Shown here: in pieces, positions 1-11,662 of the stretch
How positions within the stretch are numbered: position 1 is the first letter of the stretch
Layout: each line of letters opens with the position of its first letter
Assembly (NCBI RefSeq): GCF_040183065.1
Contig: NC_091119.1
Location: 64,590,392-64,654,391 of the forward strand
DNA: 64,000 nt
Direction: 5' to 3'
Source: Periplaneta americana
Taxonomy: Eukaryota > Arthropoda > Insecta > Blattodea > Blattidae
Translations under genes and position numbers: made by a program
Notes under the pieces: generated by a model
The model's database searches: none
Told to the model about the DNA's origin: nothing
The model's input: the letters and a program-made list of their open reading frames with translations, nothing else

Positions 1-1126
1 AGTGAATAATGAAATCTGGTTTCAAAAGCCAGCTTTAATAGTTGGGGGAGATATTAGTGCCAACCATATGTTACTCTTGTACTTTGACAATAATCGCTTG
101 GTAGGCCCTGGCCCATCATAGGTTGCTAAAAACATTTCAAAATCAAAATTGTCGTTTTACAAAATCTTACTACGGAAATTCATATAATGTTTCATTTGGC
201 ATGTTAAGTCAATTGACTGACTGAAATTTTGTCTTTTTTTTTTACATAAGTCGAATACTGAATGTTGTTGAAACAGAAACAATCTCTTTGAAGTACTTAT
301 GTTGAACTGATAGTTGTCAAAGTGTCTTGATTATGGTTGGTGAAACTGGCTGAGGATGTTGCTCTCTTGATTTTGGTTGCTTGGAAGTTTAATGGCCATG
401 CCAAATGTTTTTCAGATAACCAGATCCCTAACAAACTTGGCATCGGTCTTGAAAATTCGCAGGCAGAACATTGCAGTATGAAATGTAATGTATTGTGAAC
501 TGTGTTTGTTGTGGAGCTTCGTTAATAAATTTCTGTGTTTTTATTAACTTAACAATTCTTGACATTTTATTTAAAGAAGCAGATATCTGCATTGTGGGAG
601 TCTTCCCTGTCAGGCTAAGTGATGAGCTATGTGTTATGCTGAGGTCGCACAGAGCGCGATGTTCGCTACACTTGAAAATATAGTTCTCTTTATTCACAGT
701 TGGATTGGCCACACAGAGCTGCGTATGCGATGTTCGGTATCTTAGCTGCGTCAGTTGATATGTATAGGCATACACATAGACCATTGAACGGGTTTCTTTC
801 ACACCAAGTGCAGAACTCACATTCAAGTTGCAACAGTCATCTTCACAACTTGTGTTTTCCATGATTGTTTGTTGGAAGAAAGTGGTGCACGCAATTTTTC
901 GAAAATTTCGTAATTTAATATCTGCGGAAATAGTGATTTTTATAGAGAAAAATATAAATATACACGGGTTAAATTTATTTTAGTGTTAAACATGTCTGAA
1001 AAAAAAAAAAAATAGGGAACTGATGATTAACACAAATACCTTAAGCGATGGAAATATTTTGTACCTTTGAAGGGTCAGTGTCTATTTTGAACAGATCACT
1101 TCGAAGTCAGTTTTTTTTTATACATA
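1..1126. other. No recognisable gene; one weak minus-strand ORF
   Basis: I recognise no gene here. A 144-codon open frame on the minus strand (428-862) is cysteine-rich near its start, but it has no motif I know, no clear splice sites and no neighbours that would explain it. It may be a remnant of an unidentified repeat. The rest is AT-rich with short homopolymers. Confidence 0.4.
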
Positions 1127-2397
1127 CAGGTTGGCATACGAAATGTCAAACCATTTAATTATCTCGTTAAAATTTTAATATTGTAGTTTCGATGTTTCTA
1201 ACTGCGCTAGTAGATGCCGAAATTCATGGAAAATCCGATAGGTAGCATCACAATTAAGATGTAACCATAGCTACGAGCACAAACATCAATTTGTGAAATG
1301 GTGGACAACAGGCGATTGACTGTTGAACACAAGGTGAAAGTTGTCTGTTTTTCGCCGAAACGAAGTGTGTTGTGAGGACTCAGAGACGTTTTCGTGCTCA
1401 CTTTAATACAAGATGGGTTCCTAGCAAGCAGACAATTTACAGACAGTTTGAAACTAACGGTTCTGTGCTGGATAAAAGCGGCCGCGACGTGCTAGTGTCC
1501 ATATGCCTGAAAACATCGAAGCGGTTCACGTGTCTTTGACTCGAAGTCCCTCTAAATCAACAAGGAGGGCTTCTGCCGAGTTGGGAATCGGTCGTCGGTC
1601 AGTGCAAAGGATCATGCATTCAGATCTTTAATTGTATCCTTACACATTTACCATTCTGTATAAACTTACAGAGAGAGATGAGGAGCGGAGGCTACAATTT
1701 GCGTTGTGGGCAATGGAAGAAGAGGCCATGCTCCACAACACAAGGTTTACAGACGAGGCCTACTTTCATGTGAACGGTGTTGTGAATAAACAAAATGTTC
1801 GATTCTGGGTGAGGGAACCTCCTCGCATACTGCATGAAAAAGAAATGTTTGGGGCGAAAGTTTCTGTATGGGCTGCAATTTCGAGCCACGGATTCATTGG
1901 TCCAATTTTTTTCGATTAAACTGACAACCAAGTTCGATACAAAACCATGGTGGAAAGCAGTTTAACCCTGCCCACCTCCTGGCAAAATTCTGGATTACCT
2001 GCACTAGATGTTTGATCTTCATGTGATGTCACATCAGTTTCCTGAAGGACATGGCTGCGGAAAAATGTGACCGCCTCATAGCCCGGACATTAATCCGTGA
2101 GATTTCTTTTTATGAGGATTCCTAAAGGAGACCAGAAAATGTGGTGCAGCTCAGAGCCCTTCTAGTGGAGTTGTACCGTGCGCTATCTGAAGACTTGTGT
2201 CGAAAAGTAGTGACGAATGTAAGGGTTCGTTTGCAAGAGGTTGTGAGACAAAACGGCGGTCATATGGAACATGTTCTGCATTAGAGATAAAATTTCGAAT
2301 CCTAATTATTAATTCTATATAATTTTGCAAAGCTTTAATACAAATCAATACGTGTTATGTATAAAATAAATGGTATGACATTTCATGTGGCATCCTG
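1127..2397 (+). mobile_element. Decayed Tc1/mariner-superfamily transposon
   Basis: Terminal inverted repeats (TIRs) of about 31 bp bound this element. The left end begins CAGGTTGGCATACGAAATG and the right end, read inward, begins CAGGATGCCACATGAAATG. A TA dinucleotide flanks each end (1125-1126 and 2398-2399), as expected for Tc1/mariner insertion. The 1.27-kb length is typical for a one-gene mariner element. The enclosed transposase is frameshifted and interrupted by stops, so the element cannot move by itself. Confidence 0.88.
1306..2284 (+). pseudogene. Mariner-type transposase pseudogene
   Basis: Conceptual translation with frame changes gives a full-length but broken transposase. An N-terminal helix-turn-helix-like region (about 1306-1620) includes QTIYRQFETNGSVLDK. 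The first catalytic aspartate is in FTDEAYFHVNG, followed by VWAAISSHGFIGPIFF in the open stretch 1632-1919. The middle, with the second and third acidic residues, is degraded. The C-terminus is readable again near 2151-2283 (RALSEDLCRKVV, then a terminal stop). Frameshifts and stops mark it as dead. The layout is that of mariner-like transposases with a DDE_3-type catalytic core. Confidence 0.8.
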
Positions 2398-3207
2398 TAT
2401 ATATAATAAATTTTTCCCTGTCTTTGATTTTGAATTCTTTTATCTGCTTTCCTTAGACACTAACCTATCAATCATAAAAATTACAGCGTGATTGACTATC
2501 ATAGGAGCTAAGACATGAAATGTTTTAATGGAGTGGGAAATATTGTTTCTTGTCTCTTAGCTGCAACTGGTAGACAGAAGAGTTTCGTAAAAACATAGTT
2601 TTCAGTGTGGCCACCAGATGTAGCGAACATCGCAAACATACATAGCACTTTGTATGTCCTTAGCATTAGAAGTGTGTGCATAGACATGGAAGACCCCCTT
2701 TACAGTGCTTTGGTAATGGAGAACAGTTGGTGAAAACAAAGCAGTGTGGAAAAAGGAAGTCCCTGTGGGCATAGTCTGGCAGCGTTAATGAAGTTTCACT
2801 GCATGCAGAAGCAATACATTCACTTTATAATTCAGATTTTTCCTGACAGCATTGCTGACTTGATTCCTTTTTCCATGCATGCTTTGCTTAATTTATATCA
2901 CCATTGATGATGACTGGTTTTCTAAACAGATTTTTAATGATCTGGAAGAACTCATTTGAGATGCTCGTCTCACAGCTTTTATTTAGGTGAATAGTCACAT
3001 CTTCTGTTCTGTAAGTGAAGTAAAAGTCGAGATATGATATGAAGACACATGGGGATGTGGAGTTAAAGCATGCTTTCATGACTTCGGCATTAAATGAAGT
3101 GGTGTGGTCAGCATCATATTCTGTCTTTACTTCCGGGAAAGATCTGGTACTCAATTTGACAGGAGGCTAATTGGACTTTGGGAGTTGTGGAAATTGAGAA
3201 AAATCCT

Positions 3208-3285
3208 GTCACCACTCAGGATTGAACCCAGAACCTTTCCTTCTGTAGCCAGTTCCTCTACCAACTGAGCTACCTAGCCATTATT
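3208..3285 (-). repeat. tRNA-derived SINE head, minus strand
   Basis: On the minus strand this reads as a tRNA-like sequence with A-box-like TAGCTCAGTTGGTAGAG and B-box-like GGTTCTGGGTTCAATCC. These are the internal RNA polymerase III promoter blocks used by tRNA-derived SINEs. The acceptor ends do not pair well and no TSD was seen, so it looks like an isolated, decayed SINE head and not a working tRNA gene. Confidence 0.65.
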
Positions 3286-3377
3286 CTGACCACTATTCTG
3301 TAATAGTGACTATGCAATAAAAACAATTGCGTTAGATTTTTTAATTGACGAAGTGTTCATAGCTTCCTCTTGCACTA

Positions 3378-4524
3378 CAGTCTATACTAAACTAGAAAGG
3401 TATTGACAGTTGAGCGGCTTCAAAGTGTCACCATGGCAACTTCTCGAACTAGCCAATCAGAGATCATGACAACAGGCCAATGTTACTGACTGTTTCACAG
3501 TGAGCAAGTGCTTGCCAGTTGCTTTATTCGGAAGTGTTGAATCTTCGTTACTGTATTACAGCAAATATTAGTGTTCTGTCGTGGCTATTGTTTTCGTATA
3601 TATTTTGTTATTGATATGGGTAGAATTAGTTTGAGTTTAGCTTTAAATTTAATTTAGTTGCGAGTGTTTTATAACGTGATTTATAATGTCCGTGTATTTC
3701 ACTTATACCATGTCGCAAGGCATCACTCCTGCAGTTAGCGGCACAAAATGAACCACAGGCTCCGAGGGAGAAATGAGTGCTAAAAGGGACAGCAAGAGGT
3801 CTAGAAGTAACGGAAAAGTGGTCCTGTTATAAGTCAGGCGAGAGAAATGGTTTGTAATGTGTGGGACTATTTCGACAAAGAAGAAAGAACGGTGGGCCTC
3901 TTATTCCTGTACACAACAGGTGGTAAATAGTACTACAGAGGCTCTCAAAATAGGAAAGAACATCATCGTTAAAATAGGAAAAAAGAAATTTAAATTCATT
4001 GAACAAGAGACTGGACCTTCCCGCACTTGAAACCCTGGGAAAGAAAAGAAAGTGGAAAAGTGAGTGACAAATTTAGATGCCTTTCAGGAGGATGCAATCC
4101 GGCGGCATGTATATTTATATTACCGATGGAAGGAGCATCCTACGCTAAAAAAGCTGCAAACTTCGCTTCGAGATGCGGGTCTTTTCCACGGCAGTGTTTC
4201 TTCTCTGCACACAGTCTTAAAGAATTTAGGTTTCAAGTATAAAAAATCAATAGTCGTAAGGTATTGATGGAGAGAACTTATTGCTTACACACTATGTATC
4301 ATATTTGCATTCATTCATATGTTTATTATTATATTAGTCTGGTCAAAGACTCCTGTATGATACAAATTTATAAGTTTACGATTTCGTGTCAGCTGCTTAG
4401 TTCCGACACGACAGACAGGCGGCACAAAGAGCCACACTGCACTACCACACAATTTCACAATGTCACTCCCTTCCTGCGTGTGCGAGAGAGAACTCTCAAG
4501 ACCTTTTTAGTTTTGTATAGACTG
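3378..4524 (+). mobile_element. IS630-like (Tc1/mariner superfamily) deletion derivative
   Basis: TIRs are CAGTCTATACTAAACTAG at the left and, read inward, CAGTCTATACAAAACTAA at the right. TA flanks both ends (3376-3377, 4525-4526). The 1.15-kb interior carries only the N-terminal half of a transposase, so the catalytic part has been lost. The left part contains a CCAAT motif and an X-box-like GTCACCATGGCAAC (3427-3440), perhaps remains of the element's promoter. Confidence 0.8.
3780..4267 (+). pseudogene. N-terminal fragment of IS630-like transposase
   Basis: Frames pieced together by eye give an N-terminal region around 3835-3890 (REMVCNVWDYFDKEER), a conserved TPGK motif near 4032, and a clean stretch at 4064-4267 that starts with LDAFQEDAIRRHVY and contains LHTVLKNLGFKYKK. 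This order (helix-turn-helix, TPGK linker, second helical domain) matches the DNA-binding half of an insect transposase family with a DDE_3-type catalytic domain. That domain is absent. The same family occurs at 9075-9656. Stops and a frameshift before 4064 show it is broken. Confidence 0.65.
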
Positions 4525-4865
4525 TAATCTCACTTTGTCATATCTTTCATAAAAAAATCTGTACACCAAATCAGTTTTACGTAAGAATAATAATAAGTTA
4601 ATATACATATATAACATTTTCATTTTACTTCCTTATACAAAGTGTGAAAAGAAGAAGTATTGTGATGCTGCAGAAAATCTCTTCCAAAAATGTTGACTGA
4701 AATAAAAATGTTCAACATCCGTGATACTCAAAAAGTAGTTTTTGACATGCCTTCTTGTCTTATGTTCAGCATTATCTCCTACAGTAATATCTCCTAAACC
4801 ATAGATAGGCATTTACTGGTTCGTGAACCGGAAGTGCTTCGAAACTTTCCTCCAATGCCGAGAGA
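4525..4865. other. Intergenic, nothing recognised
   Basis: AT-rich sequence between two transposable elements. I see no coding, RNA or repeat signal. Confidence 0.4.
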
Positions 4866-5806
4866 TGGGGCTGTGATTTACAGTGCTGGTCTGTTTGTAT
4901 CAGTCATTCTGTACCATACAAATCAAAACTATTGAGAGGATCAGAAGCAAACAGGTATAAGTGAACTTTAGTTACTTTTGAGAAAATGTGATTGAAAATG
5001 TTCAAGCTTTCTTAAATTCCGTGAAGTTTTAATTGTAATTTAAAAAAAAAAAAAAGACAGTATTATTTTGTGCTAATATTAACTCGAATTGAAAATTGAG
5101 AGAACAGTCACTTTTCAAGTTTTTTAAATAGACTCGGTCTGGAAGACTGAAACACCAGTCTGGACTGTTTTATTTTTCTTTTAAAATCATGTAGATATTC
5201 TGAACATTTTTCTAGGTACTTTCACCATAGAAGTTTCAATGAATTGTTTTAGACATGGCCATGCATGCCTTAGGAGAGCCTGAGCGATCTCAAAAGATAA
5301 AATGTAACACTCATAATGTTTCAGTGGTCTTCGTGATTAGTCACATGTCTTTGCGAATTGCCTTTATGGATACCCATTAATATTTTTTATCATAAAAGGC
5401 AAAGAACATTTTCTCCTTTGGCAACATAGAAAAACAGCTGTTCTTCCCATTCATAATGAAATTTGCGTTTAAATGATTGTTTCATTAGCTTTGAAAATGC
5501 CATGACAATAATTCAACTCGAATTGAAGAGCTCAGGTGCAAAGGGGTACAAGTGACATTTCTAAAAAAAGATAGTTAAGTGCATCCAGGATAAACTAAAG
5601 CATATACAGTATATCTTTTAACCAGATCACATATTAAAATTAAAACTTCACAGAATTTACGAAAGCTTAAACATTGTTAATCACATTTTGTCAAAACTAA
5701 AGTGCTCTTATATCCCTTTGTTTCTGATTCCTTAAATTGTTTTGATTTGTACAGTATATAATGACTGATATTAAGAGACCAGCACTGTAAATAACAGCCC
5801 CATTAA
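4866..5806. mobile_element. Non-autonomous foldback element, ~940 bp
   Basis: Sequence at 4866-5050 recurs inverted at about 5638-5806: both arms share TTTACAGTGCTGGTCT and ACAAATCAAAAC, then ATGTGATT and an AAGCTTTC-type block. Smaller inverted pieces continue inward (AACTCGAATTGAA near 5083 and 5514). The arms are about 170-185 bp, diverged but collinear. No coding sequence is present. This is the structure of a non-autonomous DNA transposon with long TIRs. I could not define a TSD. Confidence 0.65.
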
Positions 5807-5972
5807 GGAGTGTATTTATCCGAACATAAGAATTTGTTTTCTTTCCAATTTCTGCGATTGAGAAATGGGTGACATCACTGTTAATAACAGCCCCATTAAG
5901 GAGTGTATTTATCCGAACATAAGAATTTATTGTTTTCTTTCCAATTTCTGTGATTGAGAAATGGGGGACATC
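5790..5972 (+). repeat. Two-copy ~92-bp tandem repeat
   Basis: The segment starting AATAACAGCCCCATTAAGG occurs at about 5790 and again at 5883, with a few substitutions and a small indel. It overlaps the right end of the foldback element, so the outer end of that element seems to have been duplicated. Confidence 0.85.
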
Positions 5973-7229
5973 TTAAATTTGCGTCTTAAGAAAAATATAC
6001 AAGTTGAATAATTTTTTTTTTTTAATGTTTTATGGCACACTAAATAGCACTACAGGAATAGTAGTTTATTCCACAATTCACTTGTTCACATTGGTATTGA
6101 ATTGCGTGTTATATGACAAAAAAATTTTCCAAACGGTTATTGTACTTCAACTTCAACTCCTAGCAATTCGTATATAGTACATACCTTTTTATAAATACCT
6201 GAAGTATTTAGACTGCTAGGCCCTACAGGAATACAAATTTCGTTTCATCAAGAGGATCTATTTTTTCAGAAGTAAGTGAACTTTAACGTTTGTATGTTCT
6301 CGAACCACATTTAGTAATGGATTAATATTCTGTGAATTTATCAACAGTAATCTCACTAAAGGTTTTGATTTATCTAGAGAAAATCAAAACTCTAGTGGGA
6401 TTTAATTGACTATTACACGATTAGAAGAAAGTATATAAAGATTAGAAGTAACAAAGTACTCCAATACAATAAAATATTAATTAACTTACGAAAATACAAC
6501 TGTCTTCAAATGTATTATTGTACCATCTCAGCATTACAAATATTATGCTATATGGCAGTAGTGTGTTATGATTAGCTGTTTCCTTGTTATCAGTTGTGCC
6601 AACTATGGAATCTTCATTGAACTGTGTAGATGGTTACTAGTCAAGGCTTTGTTGATTCAATTTCATTTTTATTAAAACAATTGCATTCCACTTCAATTAT
6701 CTGGATCCCAGAAATCAACGTCACTTGACAGATGATTTTCAATAAATCTTATTTTTAAACAATCTCTGATACGTGACTATCCATAATATCATATAGCAGA
6801 AGCTATATCATAACCTAAATAATATAAACAAGTGTTCAAAAAGTTTTAATTAATGATGATGACATAAAAAATAAACATGAATAATTTTAAAAGGAACAAT
6901 TATTGAAAGTACAATTTTCAAATTTGGATGTTTTAGTGGTTGGTGGTTCAGTTGATGTTATATTGGATGTGTGCATAAAAGAAATGGAACTTGTTGATGT
7001 ACATGGTATATTCCTCAAGTTATTCAGGATTCCCGAATGATGCTCTTCATTTATTTGTAAATAGGGTTTCAGGAAAGATGCTTAGCTATGACCAATGATC
7101 TTTATTAATTCTTGTTCTTGAATGCCAATGTGAGTCATATTTGAAACTGCTGTGCATCGACTGGAGTGGTTTGTAATTTTCTGTTTTATTGATGTCCAGA
7201 TCAGTGTAGTTTGAAATGTTGGCAAACAA
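5973..7229. other. Intergenic, nothing recognised
   Basis: AT-rich, with many in-frame stops in all frames. No transposase, LINE, SINE or RNA motif recognised. Confidence 0.4.
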
Positions 7230-7313
7230 AGAAACAAATGCTAGGGTAGTGATAAAATAAACAAATGCTAGGAAAGCGATAAAATTAAACAAATGCTAGG
7301 GATGCGATAAAAT
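7230..7313 (+). repeat. Three-copy ~28-bp minisatellite
   Basis: Three adjacent imperfect copies of a unit close to AACAAATGCTAGGGAAGCGA plus TAAAATT. The units differ at a few positions. No function is evident. Confidence 0.85.
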
Positions 7314-8025
7314 TGTGCGATAAGCAGCCATGATTGGTTGAAAGACGTCCTTTCATACCGTTTTATTGGTCAAAAGTAGCATGACATAGTAAAAGTGTAA
7401 TAGTCAACAAAAAATATCTTGAAAATTGAATCCTGCAGAAGCCATTGTAATACTAGGGGTAGTCTTAAATTCGATGTCATCTTATATTCTGGTAAATACA
7501 GAAATACATAATTGTGATATACTCTAAGACAGTTCTCTCTTCTTTTCTTCTTCTCCATTAAACAGTAATAATTTGTCAAGTATGTTTGTTTCTGTTTTAC
7601 TAAAATGGTTTGTATGTATGTATCCATTACCTACCCACTTCACTTGTGTGGTTCGGGTTCCACATATTGCTCATAGATGGCAAGACTGTGACCCATTTTC
7701 AAGATGCACATCATTTTGACAGGTCATGCTATGCATGTGTAGTATCTGTAGAAATTATGTCGTGTATTAGAGTGAGTATATGTGTAAGTGTAGTGTAGGG
7801 AATGGGTGAGGATGATGAAGGGAGAAGGGTAAATCCGGCACCAGCACATAGCCTACTGCTATGGAATAACACCAAGGGGGGCTGCCAATAATTATTTTAT
7901 TTTACATATATAATATTTACACACTTGGTCAGTTTTACTCCAAAATATAACACTAATGGTGATGTACATGACATTTATGTCATGGGATGAACCCCTGGAT
8001 TTGTCTTGATATTTAAAACCTTATA
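7314..8025. other. Intergenic; possible unclassified repeat at 7610-7890
   Basis: No gene seen. The stretch 7610-7890 is less AT-rich than its surroundings and has the look of a dispersed repeat, but I cannot classify it. Confidence 0.3.
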
Positions 8026-8791
8026 CAGTAGAACCTCGTTAATACGCTCCCACTTATAATACTATCCTGTTCATTACGATATTTTCATACAGTCCCTGGA
8101 CATTTCATATACAGTCCTGCATAATTTTATCCTCTTATAATGCTTCCAAATCCCGCTTGTAGCGCTTCAAATCGAAAATGAGTAAAAAATTCCATATAAA
8201 TTGCGAAACTTGAGTTTTAAAAGCATGCTGAAGAAATAAGTTGCTGTGGCAGCACTGAGGGCTGTTGCATCACGAGTATAATACAAGAAAGAAATTTCAC
8301 CTTCTACCTATAAAAAAAAAAAAAACCCTGTGGCAGCATTATCGGAATTTGTATTTACCAGTATTTTCCTTAGATGAAAGGATTTTAACGCTCAGAAGTC
8401 TCTCTGTCAATACATTCCTGTCCTTTCTGTAAAATTTAGTGATTCTTTGAATTCTGAGGAGTGTGCAGTAAGTTTGATAGTGCAAAATGGCAAAGCGGAA
8501 ATCTTTGTCGGTAAGTAAAGAATTACATTAGTGTTGCTCCTAGTGGTGTATCAAGTAAAGTTATCTGTAGTTATTTGAACCACAGAGAAAATGTTATCAT
8601 TCATAATAGTAGTACGGTTATTGCAAGTTATCTTGAACGTCCTGAGCGGGGACAGAGAGGCAGAGGGAAGGAAGCGCGTAATGTAGGTAGAGCCAATTGA
8701 GTTGTTTGCACATGCTCTGCATTATAATCTCTTGTCAAAAAACATAGAACCATTTCCTTACCTGCGTACCAGTAGTGTTAACATGGAGCAG

Positions 8792-9044
8792 TCAACACCT
8801 GTGGAGTAATGGTCAGCGCGTCTGGCCGCAAAACCAGGTGGCCCGGGTTCGAATCCTGGTAGGGGCAAGTTACCTGGTTGAGGTTTTTTCCGGGGTTTTC
8901 CCTCAACCCAATACGAGCAAATGCTGGCTAACTTTCGGTGCTGGGCCCCGAACTCATTTCACCGGCATTATCACCTTCATTTCATTCAGACACTAAATAA
9001 CCTAGATGTTGATACAGCATCGTAAAATAACCCAATAAAATAAA
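8792..9044 (+). mobile_element. tRNA-derived SINE with 11-bp TSD
   Basis: The 5' part is tRNA-like, with A-box-like TGGTCAGCGCG and B-box GGTTCGAATCC. It continues into the body GGTTTTTTCCGGGGTTTTCC and ends in CAATAAAATAAA. ACATGGAGCAG occurs on both sides (8781-8791 and 9045-9055), an 11-bp TSD consistent with LINE-mediated retroposition. The body resembles SINEs common in arthropods, including termites. It sits inside the 8026-10333 transposon and so is younger than it. Confidence 0.9.
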
Positions 9045-9074
9045 ACATGGAGCAGCAACCGTAGGGTAGTAATT

Positions 9075-9656
9075 ATGGTGAAATCTACACCGTGGAGAAA
9101 AAGTAACACTGTTATCCACAGCAGAGAAACAGAAATTATCGCAAATATAATTGAGTGTTGCGAGGAGGAAAAATTAAACAAATGTTTGCTGGAACCTCTT
9201 GATAAGGAATATGAGAGATTGGCTAAATACTCTGGCAAAAGTATTAGTTCTGTGAAGAGAATTAAAAATAATACTGAATTACAACCGAAAGAACCTCACA
9301 CTACTCCGGGAAAGAATAGGTATGTAATGTTTCGAAATTATTGCTATAATAGTTATGTACAATAGGGGGTATACTGTGAGCGACATAATGAATTACTGTT
9401 GTAAGTTATTATTTTATTATAGTTCTACAAAACATATTATTTCATTCCAGAATTAGGACTTGTGTAAAGTTGAAGTGGACGACTTTGATCAACATGTCAT
9501 TTGGGATATAATCGAAGAATTCTATCTTGTTTAGAAAGTAGTACCTACGATTAAGAAGATAATTCCGAATGGATGATGCCATTGACGAAATAATAATTAA
9601 TTTTGGACCGAACTATGACTGATAGTAGCAATGATAGCGATATGGATTGTGTATAA
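9075..9656 (+). pseudogene. IS630-like transposase remnant, N- and C-terminal parts
   Basis: An ATG at 9075 opens a 78-codon block with RETEIIANIIECCEEEKLN and SGKSISSVKRIK and the linker TPGKNR, ending at a GTATGT donor (9319-9324). An acceptor (TTCCAG, about 9445-9450) precedes a second block with VEVDDFDQHVIWDIIEEFY, one internal stop, then VVPTIKKIIP. An acidic tail (IDEIIINFGPNYD) follows near 9580-9630. The central catalytic domain is missing. The order matches the fragment at 3780-4267 and indicates that this family's gene was spliced. Confidence 0.6.
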
Positions 9657-10476
9657 TTGTAAATTAATGTAAATTCAAATAATAAGCCTGTAAAATATTG
9701 TTATAAGAATATGTACATATCAGTTGTAGGTATAAGTCATGTAGACCTATATAATATATAGACATAGCTGTAGTAACTCCGCCATTGCCGGTTCCCAACA
9801 CTGATGAGAGAGGAGGAGTGTACACACGATTATATTTAAATACTTACTCATTACAGGTTAATTAAAATCTGCTACAAAACCATGTTCTCCTGAAAACTGG
9901 AGTGTCGTGAGATGATGATGTCTGTATTGAACCAAGTTCTTTTGCAGTAGAGAGTCGTAAAGTGAAAGAACCAACGTTTTCTGAAAAGAGTCACATTACC
10001 CGAGGGAGGGGCAACCTTGCCGTGCTGTTACGTTGATGAGTACATGCTGTACCGAGCAGTTCGAAAGACAGACTTAGGGGATGTAAGGTTCAAGATAGCT
10101 TGAAATAACAGTACAAACACATGGAAAACAATAATAAAACATTTTTTTTTCTCATATGAAATGAGTTCGTATTTGCATTTTGCACTGCAACTGATGCAAA
10201 TATATGTTTCCCAGGAAGTGGTGTCTAAATTGTTTTCCCCATTTCATAAATCATTTCCCATCTATAGTGCTGTCCCACTTATAATGCTTTAAGACCATAG
10301 TTCCTTGACGAGCATATTAACTAGTTTATATTGTAATTGAATTAGTCAATACAATAAGGGCCGAAGTCCAAATTTTGTACAATATTGCTTTTTGTGTGAA
10401 ACTACTTCTCCAAGACAAGATGTGCATTATGCATTATTCAAAATTTTGTTACCAGACTATAGGCACCATGCATTTA

Positions 10477-10566
10477 CAGACCCAGAAACAAAATTTGGGC
10501 CACCTAAATTTTCAAAGTTCCAATTATAATATACTGTGCATGGACAAAATTTTGTTCCTGGGTCTG
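10477..10566. mobile_element. 90-bp MITE, short member
   Basis: The ends are CAGACCCAGAAACAAAATTT and its inverted counterpart (AAATTTTGTTCCTGGGTCTG). The left side is flanked by TA. The terminal 50 bp match those of the 290-bp copy at 19580-19869, so this is an internally deleted relative. Confidence 0.75.
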
Positions 10567-11536
10567 TCCTACTAGTGGCACCTTGTTGTGGCAGTATTTG
10601 TAAGCTTTTATAGACAGTACGACCTGTTTATCAGTTATACATTTTGATACATAAGCTGAAGAAATGTGCTGTATAGTCATTTTTTTTTTTTTTTAGAGCT
10701 CACTTGAAAAGAGGAAAAATCTTTGCATTATTGGACAAGTGAACTACGTGAAGGAAGTGAAGAAGGATATTAATATTTTCATTTCGGCAGAATTAGACGT
10801 CTGCAGCCCTTTTGCTTTACAAAGTACAATTAGACGTAAAATAATTAATAATATTACTATCACAATCACAATAATTATCATCATCATCATTGCCATAATG
10901 CTTAATACTCTTATTGAAGTAAATAATTTAATTCAACCAATTACAACCTCGAACAAAATATTCCTAATTCCACATGACATATTCTAAGGATAGGCCTATT
11001 GATGATCTTTTTCTAAGAGAAAAGCCAAAAGTTGCTCTTCCTGCCTTTGAATTGAATTATGATTCGGGGGGGGGGGGATCCTTATTAAGTACATATTAGA
11101 AAGTAAGACGGAGGTGGATCTCGTCTGTCGAAGTGTAATAGGTCACTTATTAGTGAATGTCGAAAAAGAATTTTAGAAGACTAAATTCATTGTATAACTC
11201 TTTTTAGTTCTTTAATGATACTGTATCAACTAATAGGTTATTTTGCGTTGATAGAACTGGTGATAGCGAGATGGTATTTGACAAGATGAGGCTGAGGATT
11301 CACCATGTAGATTATCTGGTATTCGCCTTAGGATTGGAGAATGCCTCGGAAAAATGCTGTATCGAACGTACTTAAAAATTAAACACCACAATGTTAAAAT
11401 AGGAGAACATAGCATATTTCCATTAAACGAAAAAGAGTATGTAATATTGTCACTGTTGATCGACTTGCAATAATTAATACTTTAAAACTGGCAGAGAATC
11501 CTGAGTAACTTACCAACATCTCCTAACAAAGTGACG

Positions 11537-11538
<2 letters not shown>
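10567..11538. other. Intergenic; degenerate repeat at 11255-11350
   Basis: No gene recognised. The stretch 11255-11350 (with GAGATGGTATTTGACAAGA) resembles a conserved block common in insect repeats, but I cannot assign a family. Confidence 0.3.

Positions 11539-11591
<53 letters not shown>
11539..11591 (+). repeat. 53-bp poly(T) run
   Basis: An uninterrupted T tract. It may be a retroposon poly(A) tail read on the other strand, but no retroposon body is recognisable next to it. Its exact length is prone to sequencing error. Confidence 0.9.
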
Positions 11592-11662
11592 CAAGCCAAC
11601 AGTTGCAGGCAAAGAAGAATAAAAATTTGCAGCACAAGAAAGTACTTTTATCACACCATCAA

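Larger units (their letters stand above)
8026..10333 (+). mobile_element. Internally deleted IS630/Tigger-like transposon
   Basis: The left end is CAGTAGAACCTCGTTAATACG; the right end, read inward, is CAATATAAACTAGTTAATATG. The match is imperfect but collinear, and TA flanks both ends (8024-8025, 10334-10335). Blocks near the ends (CCCACTTATAAT) are also shared. A short MAKRKSLS at 8488, typical of pogo/Tigger starts, is followed at once by a GTAAGT donor-like site. The main coding remains are at 9075-9656. A SINE (8792-9044) inserted later. I am unsure whether the family is Tigger or IS630-like, because the end sequence suggests the first and the protein the second. Confidence 0.65.

Noticed and set aside
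428..862. 144-codon minus-strand ORF as a gene
   Set aside because: No recognisable domain, no splice or promoter context, and an ORF this long occurs by chance in several places of the window.
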